NCBI GenBank assembly: GCA_029962745.1
Contig: JAPZVO010000043.1
Coordinates: forward strand, 82,667 to 146,666
Reading direction: 5' to 3'
DNA: 64,000 nt
Source of the DNA: Echinometra lucunter
Lineage: Eukaryota; Echinodermata; Echinoidea; Camarodonta; Echinometridae
Shown here: positions 10,150 through 21,082 of the stretch, one piece after another
Layout: each line of letters begins with the position of its first letter
Numbering within the stretch: the first letter of the stretch is position 1
The notes under the pieces: model-generated
What the model saw: the letters and a program-made list of their open reading frames with translations, nothing else
Told to the model about the DNA's origin: nothing
Database searches by the model: none
Position numbers and translations under genes: made by a program

Positions 10150-10829
10150 CCGGGATTTACCATCCTCCAGGTGGTATACCTAGGAACCCTCGACGGGGTG
10201 AAATACATCGAAGATGTGGATTAATTTAAAGTAGTACAACCTTTGTACATCATTTGTGTGCGGTGGTCATTTTGCAGTGGTAATGAACATCTCATCGTGT
10301 GTTTTCTATTGTGTCATATATAGCCTGGTCATGAAGTGAAATTGCTGTGTGTATATTTCTTTTTTCAATATTACTTTAATTCTTCGCGTGTGATATGTTT
10401 GAGTTTCATCGGATTGACTTTCGGAACGTTTTGTATCATAATTATAATCTTCCAAACGTGTGAACGGTTCAAGCATTTTCAGGATCGAGGAAAGGAACAT
10501 TGATTTCAGTAAGTAGAATTCACTTACATTCAATTTCATTCATCCGTCCAACCCTTGGTAGGGGGGACGGTCAGAGTAGGGGATTGTTTAGATGGTTGCT
10601 AGGATACAAGAGCGCGATGCGAGTCGCTAATGGTTTTAGGCGGGAAACGTCCTGATATTTCAGTCGTCCTCCGTGTCTAGATCTAACTCTGAAACTATAG
10701 GGGTTTCTTAACCCTTCCATTCAAAGCAATGTTTGTTTGCTTGTTGCCATGGGGACACAATGCCCATCCTTACAACGTCGACGATCTTTTGTCTTAATTT
10801 TAAAACAATATACCTTGACGTCATATCTA
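10150..10829. other. Non-coding DNA right of the Polinton genes
   Basis: I see no gene here. The Polinton right end (terminal inverted repeat) should lie in or beyond this stretch, but its partner is outside the window, so I cannot place it. The sequence around 10560-10640 is GC-richer and unassigned. Confidence 0.5.
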
Positions 10830-11010
10830 TTCAGTGTCCATCTTTCCTCACCACCCTCGTTCATGCATATTCATGGAGCTTATTCAATGTCCATCTTTCC
10901 TCACCACCTTCATTCATGCATATTCATGCCAGCCTGTTCAATGTCCATCTTTCCTCACCACCTTCATTCATGCATATTCATGCCAGCCTGTTCAATGTCC
11001 ATCTTTTCCA
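10830..11010 (+). repeat. 54-bp tandem repeat, about 3.3 copies
   Basis: Units start at 10830, 10883, 10937 and 10991 (period 53-54). Each contains TTCAATGTCCATCTTTCCTC followed by a CATTCATGCATATTCATG-like half; copies 2 and 3 are nearly identical. A diverged piece (TTCAATGCCCATCTTCC) recurs near 11066. Because the period is a multiple of three, all three frames stay open and give spurious ORFs. Confidence 0.9.
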
Positions 11011-12488
11011 CATCACACTTCTTTGTCTTTGCGCAATATGCTAATACGATTACGTCATCGTCCATTCAATGCCCATCTTCCAACAAGATGAACTCATTTG
11101 TTTACCTTACCTCATGAATATTCATTATGCTAATGAGATTACGTAATACTCTTTTGTTTACTCGTCATCCTTCAGTGTACACAGGATAAGCTCGGAAGAT
11201 CGATTAGGGGGAGGAAGGGCGAAGCGCGAAAAGAGAGGTGTGGGGGGGGGGGGGGAGGGGGAGGGGAAAGGTGATTTACCGGAAAAAGGAAGAGAGCGCG
11301 GGATATTTCTTACAGTATGCAGGTTAAGATGGATCTAGCAGGGAGGGAAAATATAGAGGCAAAGAAGTGGCAAAACAAGCAGAGAAAACAGTTTTATGGA
11401 GAGGGACAGGAAGGAAGAATGGGGGAGGAGAATTAAAAAAAAAATACTATTAAAGGCAAAGAAAGAAGGTGACGACAGAAAAGACAACATTAGCACATCC
11501 AACATAGACTTTGGCTGCACATACTAGAAAAGATTATCACAGGAATAGGAAGTCCGAATAGCATAATTGTAGTACCACTACTATAACATAAGTCAGAAAT
11601 TTTATAGGGGAAGGTAGTGTATGCAAATGATCTAACGGAGAATTCATCTTTACTTTAGAATATAAAAGTAACCTCACTTTTCTTCATCTTGATCCACAAT
11701 GTAACGTTACAACCATCCATATCACTGCCACCATTAGCATCACTATTATCATCATCATAATCATCATCAGGTTCACCAAATTCAAGTTCAAGTTTAAGTT
11801 CAAGTTCAGGTTTTATTTCCAATATAACACAAGGCATAATTTTTTTCTTCTTCTTTTAACCACGATGGAACCCTCATTATCATCACTATCATAATGGGCT
11901 CCTGGAAAAGTGAAAAAAAAAAAAAATCCTCCCGGAGCCTGTGTATATTGTGAAGAACCTTATCACAAGAAGTATTTCCGATTCTTTAAACTGGATGTGA
12001 AACAGAAACCGTAAAGCAGGATAGAAAAAGGATAAAGAGTAAGGGTAATGGTGTTAATTCATACGTCAACAGTTCGACAGATCACAAAGGGTAGCGTGAG
12101 GGAGAGAGAGAGAGGGGGAGGGGCGGTTAGGGGGTAGAATACAAGTGGATGAAAACGCAGACCAACGGAACTAGAAGGCCAAACCATTGTTTCCATGCTT
12201 TCTTTCAAGGCATGCAGCGCAGTAAAGTGGACGCCATTTGGGGCCACCGCCTTCTTATTTCCAAAATGATCTTTTTTTTTTAAAGAGAAAAAAAAAAAAG
12301 AAAGAAAAAATTGGCAAGAGAGGGCTGGGTCTATAATGCAAATTATATCCCCTTATTTTTGCCATTTAGAACGGAAAAAAACCTGTACGGGTCACCTTGC
12401 GCCCCCCCCCCCCCCCCCCGGCGCTGCCCCTGATCAAAAGACAGCTAAAATAGGTGGGAAATTGAGCAAAGGTTTAGATTAGTTATTA
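11011..12488. other. Non-coding stretch with purine-rich and homopolymer tracts
   Basis: No gene is recognised. It holds a G14 tract at 11242-11255 within GA-rich sequence, a CATCAT-type simple stretch at about 11720-11770, a GA repeat near 12103-12115, and C18 at 12402-12419. Short ORFs here are compositional. Confidence 0.6.
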
Positions 12489-13855
12489 TTAGGTGGTCTG
12501 TCATCTTTGACAGATCACCTTTTAATTTCGTCAGAATTTTCTTTCTTTATTAGGTGGTCTGTCATCTTTGACAGATCACCTTTTGATTTCGTCAGAATTT
12601 TCTTTATTAGGTGGTCTGTCATCTTTGACAGATCACCTTTTATGTTTGTTAAAATTTTCTTTATTCTTTTTATTCTTTTTCTCCCCCCTTTTTTCTGCAG
12701 TCAAAATTTCAGAACTGGCTAAGTCAAATTTCGTCAAATTTTCATCAATCCTCCGTCTTAATAAGATCTGGGTTTTTCAACCATTTTCAAGTTCCTCAGG
12801 TCATCGTGACGTCATCTGGCGCCATTTTGTAAATATCATCTCATGGTCATATCTTCATAATGGAAAGTCATTTTCGATTCATATTTGGCATGATGAATTT
12901 TTATATTAGTCCAAACATTCCATCTTTTTAGACGCGCGCGTACGCGTACGTCCGCGCGTCAGCAGAATCGACTCATATCCAATTTGCACACGTTTCAGGC
13001 CATTTTCAGCATTTCAAAAATTTGCGCGCGTTCGCGTCCGCGCGCGCAGGTCCTAGATGACGTATAAACGCCATTTTTTCACTTGAATTCCATTTCTGAT
13101 ACTTTCCTTCACAATTCACATCAATTTAGAACAAATTTCAACTGACCATAAGGTCGCACGCGCGCGCCAAAGTTCAAAATCCGTGCGCGCGTCTATGGGG
13201 CAATTTATGTAAAAACACGCAAAAACATGGCCCTTTAAAATCCGCTATAGCTCCTCAGAATGCATGGATACCCCTAATTTTTATTACATATTTTGAAGGC
13301 TTATGAGTTGTAGATATGAATCCATGACTAAAATTTATCTTTTCGATGCTCTGACGTCATCCTATTCTTATGTGAACTCAAAACTTTGATTATTTATTTT
13401 TGACGTTATTTTTTTGCCTTTAACCGAGACTATCTCGCTTATTGTTGGTCAATTTTCGCCGGGATTTCGAAATGTTGTAGTTGAGACAATTCTCTACAAA
13501 TATTGTGTTCATTATTACTCATTTTGATAACGGTATCATGGTTTAAATTCACGACTAAAGGTACAATGTCATTTTTTCTCATTTTACTTATATTCTCTAT
13601 GGGACATGACCTTTACGTAATTCTTGATTCTACATTTTCGTCTTCTTTGATCAACATCTCCCTTATTTCTGCTTGATTTTCGCCCAACTTTAAGTATGTT
13701 GCAGCTGAGAAAAATTCTCTATCTTATGCATTGATATGTTTGTTAAGCAAATGTGAAAAACATGTCGAAATTTTGACTGGAAAACATGATATTAGAATTC
13801 CGTTTTTCATCTACGTGTAATCTCTACATTATGAGCTGTTTTCAGGAACCTTTAA

Positions 13856-14539
13856 AGGAGAAGTCCAAACGATTTCATTAAAATTACACTATAAAGCTTA
13901 AAATTTCACGGCAACAGATAATGCTACTTTCATTTATCAAAGTGATTTCTGTGATTTTTAAATACCGATTAAGTGTTGGCTTTTTAAATCCGAATAATTG
14001 AATTTCCCACCGAAACCCAAATATGGTCATTGGTCGTGTGACATAGGCGATATATTTGCACTGCGCATGCGCACTTATTTTCTGCACATTCTCTATGTAA
14101 TATGCCGTTATGTCTAGCTTTTGGGTGTACAAATCACATCAGTTCAGTTCCAAAGAGAAGTTTTTTGCAATCCCGAATCGGACAGAGAGAGGTGTGCCCG
14201 ATGGATTAATGATATTAGAACGGACAATTTCGACTCCAAAACTTAGAAATTTTCGAAGTTAAAGAAAGTGTGCGAAGACCACTTCGAGCCAGAATGTCAT
14301 ACACGCATATTGCTTGCATCGCCTGGCCTGCCTGCGGTGCAGCAGCTATGTCACTGGGCCTGGGTGCGAACTGTATTGTGGATGAAAATGGGCTCGTATT
14401 AGAACTACTGTTTATACAAGTTAATTTTTTATTACTCGGTAATCCTAGGGTATGTCGTGTAAAGTTAGACCTTTTCTAGCTGCTGATTTTTTTTTTCTCT
14501 TTATGATCCATACTTACAGAAATCGTCTAGACTTCTCCT
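13856..14539 (+). mobile_element. Kolobok-like TTAA-flanked insertion in unit A
   Basis: The insertion interrupts sequence that is continuous in units C and D. It is flanked by TTAA (13852-13855 and 14540-14543) and has inverted ends AGGAGAAGTC...GACGATTTC-like, about 21 bp with few mismatches. It carries a THAP-domain remnant (14102-14300) and a perfect palindrome TGCGCATGCGCA (14062-14073), an NRF1-type site. TTAA targets plus a THAP domain are features of the Kolobok superfamily. The copy is too short and broken to be autonomous. Confidence 0.7.
14102..14300 (+). pseudogene. THAP zinc-finger domain remnant of a transposase
   Basis: From ATG 14102 the frame reads MPLCLAFGCTN, with the first Cys pair (C-x4-C). 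A shifted frame carries RWINDIRTDNFDS and then KKVCEDHFEPECH, with the Cys-x2-His pair and the HFEP box typical of THAP (C2CH) domains. One +1 frame change and one internal stop separate the halves. THAP domains bind DNA in P-element and Kolobok transposases. No catalytic part follows. Confidence 0.75.
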
Positions 14540-14952
14540 TTAAAGCACTTTCCTCACATGCTAAAGGTCCCCAGTTCGGGTCCCGGAAAGGGGGGGGGGG
14601 GTATTTTTTCCTTTTGCTTTCTTTTTAAATGTTATATTACAATCCCCTTATCTATCATTACATATAAGGTCACAGTCAATGAAATAAATTGCCTGATTTT
14701 GGCCTGTCATGACTATTGCAGTGCAGTGCACAGTAGTTTATGTACAACCCTATAGAAAATCTGATTAGCCAAGGTGAATTAAAGCTTTGGGTCACCTTTT
14801 CATTATGCTGCGATATCAAATCATCCAATTTCTTTAACGTTAGTCTCCTATCTGGACGTAAACATTTTATCAATAGTTTTTACCGAAAAACCTAAAATAT
14901 GCTGAGAGACCACCTAATTCATCATGTGACGGATTCAAATGTCTCGTTTTTA

Positions 14953-15667
14953 TTAGGTGGTCTGTCAAATTTGACAGATCACGTCTTAATTTCGTCAGAA
15001 TTTTCTTTCTAACTCTATTTTTATTTCTCCGATTTTGTGCAGACGATAACTCAAATTCTATTGATTCAATTTTCGTCAAATTTTTGGCAGTTGTCAGGCA
15101 TACTAAGGACAAATTCCAGCAAGGTTTTCGGGGTCATCAAGTCATCGTGACGTCATCTAGGCGCCATTTTGTAAATATAATCTCATGGTCATATCTTCAT
15201 AACGGAAAGTCATTTCTGATTCATATTTGGCATAATGAATGTTCATATCAGTCCAAACAATTCTATATTTTATTTGTGAAGCGCTTGCCTCACATTCTCA
15301 AGATGTCTGGTTCGAGTCCGGGGGACATTTTTTTTTTCATTTTGCTTTCTTTTACCGTTTTATATTACTTTCCTCTTTAGCATTGATTACATATACTGTC
15401 ACAATAAATGAAATAAACTGCCTGATTTTGGGCCCATTATGACAATTGCAATACAGTGCACAGTAGTTTATGTGCAACCCTATAGAAAATCTTATTCGTT
15501 AAGATGGATTAAAGCTTTGGACCACCTTTCCATTATGCTGCAATATCCAATCATCTAATTTCTATGACGTTAGTCTCCTATCGAGACGTAAAAATTTATC
15601 ATTAGTCTTACCAAGGACTTTATCACTATCCATGTCGAAACCTAAAAGATACCGACAGACCACCTAA
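14953..15667 (+). mobile_element. Unit B of the array, internally deleted
   Basis: This 715-bp copy lies in the same orientation, 35 bp after unit A. It has one 5' hairpin module whose loop differs (TCAAATTTGA instead of TCATCTTTGA) while the stem is kept, and a perfect GACAGACCACCTAA end. The CG-rich interior present in A, C and D is missing; sequence passes directly from the 5' part to the tRNA-like half (15280-15322). Confidence 0.75.
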
Positions 15668-15696
15668 TTCGTTTTGTGACGAATTCAAATATCTCG

Positions 15697-17457
15697 TTAG
15701 GTGGTCTGTCATCTTTGACAGATCACCTTTTAATTTCGTCAGATTTTTCTTTATTATTATTAGGTGGTCTGTCATCTTTGACAGATCACCTTTTCATTTC
15801 GTCAGAATTTTCTTTCATTATTATTATTTTTAATTATTCTCTTTATTGGTACCCATTTTTTGTGAAGTCGAAATCTCAGAACTGGCCCTGTCATTTTTTG
15901 TCAAATTTTCATGAATTATCAGTCGTTACGAGATCTCGGTTTTTTTACTCATTTTCAAGTTCATCAGATCATCGTGACGTCATCCAGGCGCCATTTTGTA
16001 AATATCATTTCATGATCATATCTTCTTAACGGAATGTCATTTCTCACTCATGCTTAGCATGATGAATATTCATATCAATCTGAATAATTCCATTCACTTA
16101 GACGCGCACGTACGCGTACGTCCGCGCGTCAGCGCGCGCGCAAAAATTAAAAATGCTCAGAATCGACTCATATTCATTTTGCACACGTTTCAGGCCATTT
16201 TAAGCATTTCACAAATTTGCGCGCGTCCGCGTCCGCGCGCGCCATATTTGCGCGCGCACACTAAAGAAAACGTAAAAACACCGTTTTTTTCACTTGATTT
16301 GCGGTCCTAATACTTTTCTTAACAATTCACAACAATTGAAAGTCGATTTCAACTCCTCATAAGGCCGCACGCGCGCGTCAAAGTTCAAAATCCGTGCGCG
16401 CGTCTATGGGGCAAATAACGTAAAAACATGCAAAGACATGCCCTTTTGAAATCTGCCATAGCTCGTTAAATAGCATGGGGACCCCCCAATTTTTTTGGAT
16501 TTTCTGAAAGCCTATGAAATGAAGTTTTGAATTCACGAAAAAAAATTGAGGGTCGAGCAGTCGGAACATCGTCATATTCTCAGGTGAAGTCAAAATTTCA
16601 TTTTTTCAATTATGACGTCATATTTTTTACCTTTAACCGAGACTATCTCGCTTAATATTCATCAATTTTTACTGAGATTTCGATATGTTGTAGCTGAGAC
16701 AATTCTCTACAAAAATATTATTCATTGTTACTCATTTTGATGACGACATCATGGTCTAAATTCACAATTAAAGATACAATGTCAATTTTTCTCATTTTAC
16801 GTGTATTCTCTATGGGACATGACCTTTATGTAATTCTTTATTCTACATTCTCGTCTTCTTTGATCAACGTCTTCCTTATTTCTGCTTGATTTTCGCCCAT
16901 CTTTAAGTATGTTGCAGCTGAGAAAATTCTCTATTTTATGCATTCATATGCTTTTTAATCAAATGTCGAAAACATGTGAAATTTTGAGTGGAAAACCTGA
17001 TATTAGAATTCCGTTTTGAATCAACGTGTTATCTCTATGAGCTGTTTTCAGGTATACCTTCAAAGCACTTGCCTCACATGCTCAAGGTCCCTGGTTCGAG
17101 TCCCGGAGGGAAGGGGGCATTTTTTTCCGTTTGCTTTATTTTCACATGTTATATTACTATCCTCTTTAACTATATGATTACATATACAGTCACAGTCAAT
17201 GAAATAAACTGCTGATTTTGGCCCGTTATGACAATAACAATGCAGCACACAGTAGTTTATGTATAGCCCTTTAGAAAATCTCATTCGTTAAGGTGAATTC
17301 AAGCTTTGGATCATCTTTTAAGTATTCTACGGTATCAAACCATCCGATTTCTATGACGTTAGTCTCCTATCGAGGCGTAAATATTTTATCAAAAGTCTTA
17401 CCAACGAATTTATCACAATCCATGTCGAAACCTAAAAGATGCCGACAGACCACCTAA
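15697..17457 (+). mobile_element. Unit C of the array
   Basis: This 1761-bp copy lies in the same orientation, 29 bp after unit B. It has two 5' hairpin modules (15697, 15760), a CG alternating tract at about 16100-16142, blocks homologous to units A and D throughout, a tRNA-like half at 17060-17110, and a perfect inverse end GACAGACCACCTAA. It is very similar to unit D. No long ORF is present. Confidence 0.8.
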
Positions 17458-17611
17458 TTCGTCACGAGTCTATGACGAATTCTATTCTCGTTATAATTAT
17501 TCTCTTTATTGGTACCCGCTTTTTTGTGCAGTCGAGATCTCGGAACTGGCTTAATCATTTTTCGTCAAATTTTCAGGAATCATCAGTCATAACGAGATCT
17601 CGGATTTCTAG
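17458..17611 (+). repeat. Linker between units C and D containing a piece of a further unit
   Basis: After the unit C end come TTCGTCACGAGTCTATGACG and a segment beginning TTATTCTCTTTATTGGTACC that is homologous to the 5' interior of units C and D (to about 17605). Unit D therefore seems inserted in, or duplicated together with, part of another copy. The same post-end sequence follows unit D (19457-19500). Confidence 0.65.
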
Positions 17612-19456
17612 TTAGGTGGTCTGTCATCTTTGACAGATCACCTTTTATGTTTGTTAAAATTTTCTTTATTCTTATTTTTATTATTAGGTGGTCTGTCATC
17701 TTTGACAGATCACCTTTTCATTTCGTCAGAATTTTTCTTTCATTTTTAATTAGGTGGTCTGTCATCTTTGACAGATCACCCTTTCATTTCGTCAGAATTT
17801 TCTTTCATTATTATTATTATCTTTAATTATTCTCTTTATTGGTACCCATTTTTTGTGCAGTCGAAATCTCAAAACTGGCCCTGTCATTTTTTGTCAAATT
17901 TTCATGAATTATCAGTCCTTACGAGATCTCGTTTTTATACTCATTTTCAAGTTCATCAGATCATCGTGACGTCATCCAGGCGCCATTGTGTAAATATCAT
18001 TTCATGATCATATCTTCTTAACGGAATGTCATTTCTAATTCATACTTAGCATGATGAATATTCATATCAATCTGAATAATTCCATTCATTTAGACACGCA
18101 CGTACGCGTACGTCCGCGCGTCAGCGCGTGCGCAAAATTTAAAAATGCTCAGAATCGACTCATATTCATTTTGCACACGTTTCAGGCCATTTGAAGCATT
18201 TCAAAAATTTGCGCGCGTCCGCGTCCGCGCGCGCCATATTTTCGCGCGCACACCAAAGAAAAGGTAAAAACACCGTTTTTTCACATGATTTGCGATCCTA
18301 ATACTTTTCTGAACCATTCACAACAATTGAAAGTCGATTTCAACTCGTAATAAGGCCGCACGCGCGCGTCAAAGTTCAAAATCCGTGCGCGCGTCTATGG
18401 GGCAAATAACGTAAAAACATGCAAAAACATGCCCTTTTGAAATCTGCCATAGCTCATTAAATAGCATGGGGACCCCCCATTTTTTTTTTTTTTTCATTTT
18501 CTGAAAGCCTATGAAATGGAGATTTGAATTCACGAAAAAAAATTGAGGGTCGAGCAGTCGGAAAGTCGTCATATTCTCAAGTGAAGTCACAATTTCATTT
18601 TTTCAATAATGACGTCATATTTTTTACCTTTAACCGAGACTATCTCGCTTAATATTCATCAATTTTCGCTGAGATTTCGATATGTTGTAGCTGAGACAAT
18701 TCTCTACAAATATGTTATTCATTGTTACTCATTTTGATGACGACATCATGGTCTAAATTCACAATTAAAGGTACAATGTCAATTTTTCTCAATTTGCGTG
18801 TATTCTCTATGGGACATGACCTTTATGTAATTCTTGATTCTACATTCTCGTCTTCTTTGATCAACATCTTCCTTATTTCTGCTTGATTTTCGCCCATCTT
18901 TAAGTATGTTGCAGCTGAGAAAATTCTCTATTTTATGCATTCATATGCTTGTTAATCAAATGTCGAAAACATGTGAATTTTTGAGTGGAAAACCTGATAT
19001 TAGAATTCCGTTTTGAATCAACGTGTTATCTCTATGAGCTGTTTTCAGGTATACCTTCAAAGCACTTGCCTCACATGCTCAAGGTCCCTGGTTCGAGTCC
19101 CGGAGGGAAGGGGGCATTTTTTTTCCCGTTTGCTTTATTTTTACATGTTATATTACTATCCTCTTTAACTATATGATTACATATACAGTCCCAGTCGATG
19201 AAATAAACTGCTGATTTTGGCCCGTTATGACAATAGCAATGCAGCGCACAGTAGTTTATGTATAACCCTATAGAAAATCCGATTCGTTAAGGTGAATTCA
19301 AGCTTTGGATCATCTTTTAGGTATTCTACGATATCAAACCATCCAATTTCTATGACGTTAGTCTCCTATCGAGGCGTAAAAATTTTATCAAAAGTCTTAC
19401 CCACAAATTTATCACAATCCATGTCGAAACCTAAAAGATGCCGACAGACCACCTAA
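17612..19456 (+). mobile_element. Unit D of the array
   Basis: This 1845-bp copy has three 5' modules (17612, 17684, 17750), the CG alternating tract at about 18094-18135, a tRNA-like half at 19056-19110 and the perfect end GACAGACCACCTAA. It is close to unit C along its length, with small indels such as a longer T tract near 18480. No transposase is encoded. Confidence 0.8.
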
Positions 19457-19540
19457 TTCGTCACGAGTCTATGACGAATTCTATTCTCGTTATTCTCTTT
19501 ATTATTTATTTATTTCCGAAACACGCCAATTGCGTATACG

Positions 19541-19960
19541 TAGATGTTCGTTAGTCCGAAAAGAAAAAGGGTTCGCTGATCCGATCTTTTGTGGCGTTAT
19601 TCCGAAGGTTGGTTAATTCGAAGATGAAATAAGGTTTGCTGTTCCGAACGTTTGTTCATCCGGAAATGAAACAAGGTTCGTTTATATTCCCGGTTCGATA
19701 GTCCGAAAATGAAATGAGGTTTGTTAGTCCGAAAACCATCTACTAACTAACGAACCTCATCTCATTTTCGGACTAACGAACATTCGGAGCAACGAACCTT
19801 ATTTCGTTTTCAGATTACTGAACAGAACTTCGGAATACGAACCTTTTTTTTTTCTTTTTCGGACTAACCATCCTTCGGAAAAAAAACGAACCTTATTTCC
19901 TTTTCGGGATAACGAACCTTTGGAGTATTCGAACCTTCGGAATAACGAGCTGTAACAAAG
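19541..19960. repeat. Foldback repeat of GTTCGTTAGTCCGAAAATGA-type units
   Basis: The left arm (19541-19735) repeats motifs like GTTCGTTAGTCCGAAAATGA and AAATAAGGTTTG. The right arm (19741-19960) carries the inverse (CATTTTCGGACTAACGAAC, CGAACCTTATTTC). The centre is near 19738. Units are degenerate, about 40-50 bp. The structure is an imperfect inverted array capable of a long hairpin; no coding capacity. Confidence 0.85.
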
Positions 19961-21050
19961 AAAAGCAAACCAAAAAAGATAGTAATGAACTTAGAACATT
20001 CCATTTCCTTCTTTCTTCTATAATATGTATATTTTTTTCTCTGCCGAGTCTGTCTGCAGTTTTGTAATCAATTTTAAAATGAAATACAATTCAGTCAGTA
20101 AGTGCAATCAACACGAATTAGAAAGGTGAAGAATGTAGGACTTTACACCGCAAACGTTTTATTTTTTAACATACTGAATCAAAGTAAAATAAACAGATGA
20201 AATCATCGTTTGAAGATCATGGGAAGAAGTACGAGTGAAACAATGGTTACAATATGGTTCTCTTCATATTTTCGGTGGAGGCTTTTCCCGAGAATCAATT
20301 TTTTTCTGAGATTAAAAAAAGGGTATAAGTAACTGCGAAAAATGTATTGAATACCTTCGGGATAATGAAATCTATTTCATTTACCAGGATAACATGACCT
20401 CCGACCACCGGCATGGAAAATGTTTTTGGTAATTCTGGATTTAACATTTAGGAAAAGGCTTTCTACTGATAATGTGCTCCATATTGAGAGAGGAAAAGCA
20501 TATGAAAACAAAGGCAATAAACGAAAACGAAAAAAAAAAAAAAACAAGAAAAAAAAACACGGTTGTATAACCATGAACGCGGTCTCGCGAAATTCGGAGC
20601 AATGAAATGAAAAGAGAAACATAATTTCTGGAAGTCAGTTGTCTACTCCTGCCTAGTACCTCTAGCTCTCGGTGTGCTACTTCCCTATTTTCTTCGGCCT
20701 TCATCATTCTGCATGTCCCTTCTTTTTTTGTGTCTCCAGATTTCTCTCTGTATTCCGTCCCCTTATCTTCCCGACCCCCTATCTCTCCCCCACCCCCACC
20801 CCCTCATATAGGCATCGTATCAGAGAAAAGAAAGGAGAGGGCTGTATACCCCTATATAACTGAGAAATGATAAAACAGTAACCTTGATTTAAATTTGAAA
20901 ATAAAATATATATGATCAAGGACAGGATAAAGAAGACCGTCTTTCTCAAGCCCGGGGTGAGGAGGGGGTGGTTGTAGGAACATTATTAAGAAAATAGTCG
21001 CACGGGGATGAATTTAGGGCGATTTTCCCCCCTCGAACACCTACTCAATT
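19961..21050. other. Non-coding AT-rich stretch
   Basis: No gene is seen. Contents include A-rich tracts (20528-20560) and a C-rich stretch (CCCCCACCCCCACCC) near 20788. Short ORFs are compositional. Confidence 0.6.
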
Positions 21051-21054
21051 TGAT

Positions 21055-21082
21055 CTGTCATAGATGACAGACCACCTGAAAA
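21055..21082 (-). repeat. Solo hairpin module of the array family, inverted
   Basis: GATCTGTCATAGATGACAGA followed by CCACCT is the 5' hairpin module of units A-D in the opposite orientation, with another loop variant. Nothing else of the unit follows, so this is an isolated end fragment 1.6 kb beyond the array. Confidence 0.75.

Larger units (their letters stand above)
12489..14917 (+). mobile_element. Unit A of a four-unit array with TTAGGTGGTCTGTC ends
   Basis: The unit starts with TTAGGTGGTCTGTC and ends with an imperfect inverse (GAGAGACCACCTAA). Its 5' end has three tandem modules (starts 12489, 12550, 12607), each a hairpin of about 13-bp arms (AGGTGGTCTGTCA / TGACAGATCACCT) followed by TTTCGTCAGAATTTTCTTT. 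Inside are a TGACGTCATC-containing block, CG-rich alternating tracts (about 12932-12960 and 13022-13048) and a tRNA-like 3' half (14541-14586). No transposase is seen. Without the 684-bp insertion at 13856-14539 the unit is about 1745 bp. If TA is the duplicated target, the ends would suit a non-autonomous DNA transposon. Confidence 0.7.

Noticed and set aside
10733..11117. Three overlapping rightward ORFs of 85-126 codons with repeated HLSSPPSFMH-like peptide
   Set aside because: They are produced by the 54-bp tandem repeat, whose period keeps every frame open; no independent coding sign.
17060..19110. Functional tRNA genes
   Set aside because: Only a 3' half with B-box is present; no acceptor or D arm can be folded. 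The SINE head at 28370-28430 likewise lacks a full cloverleaf by eye.
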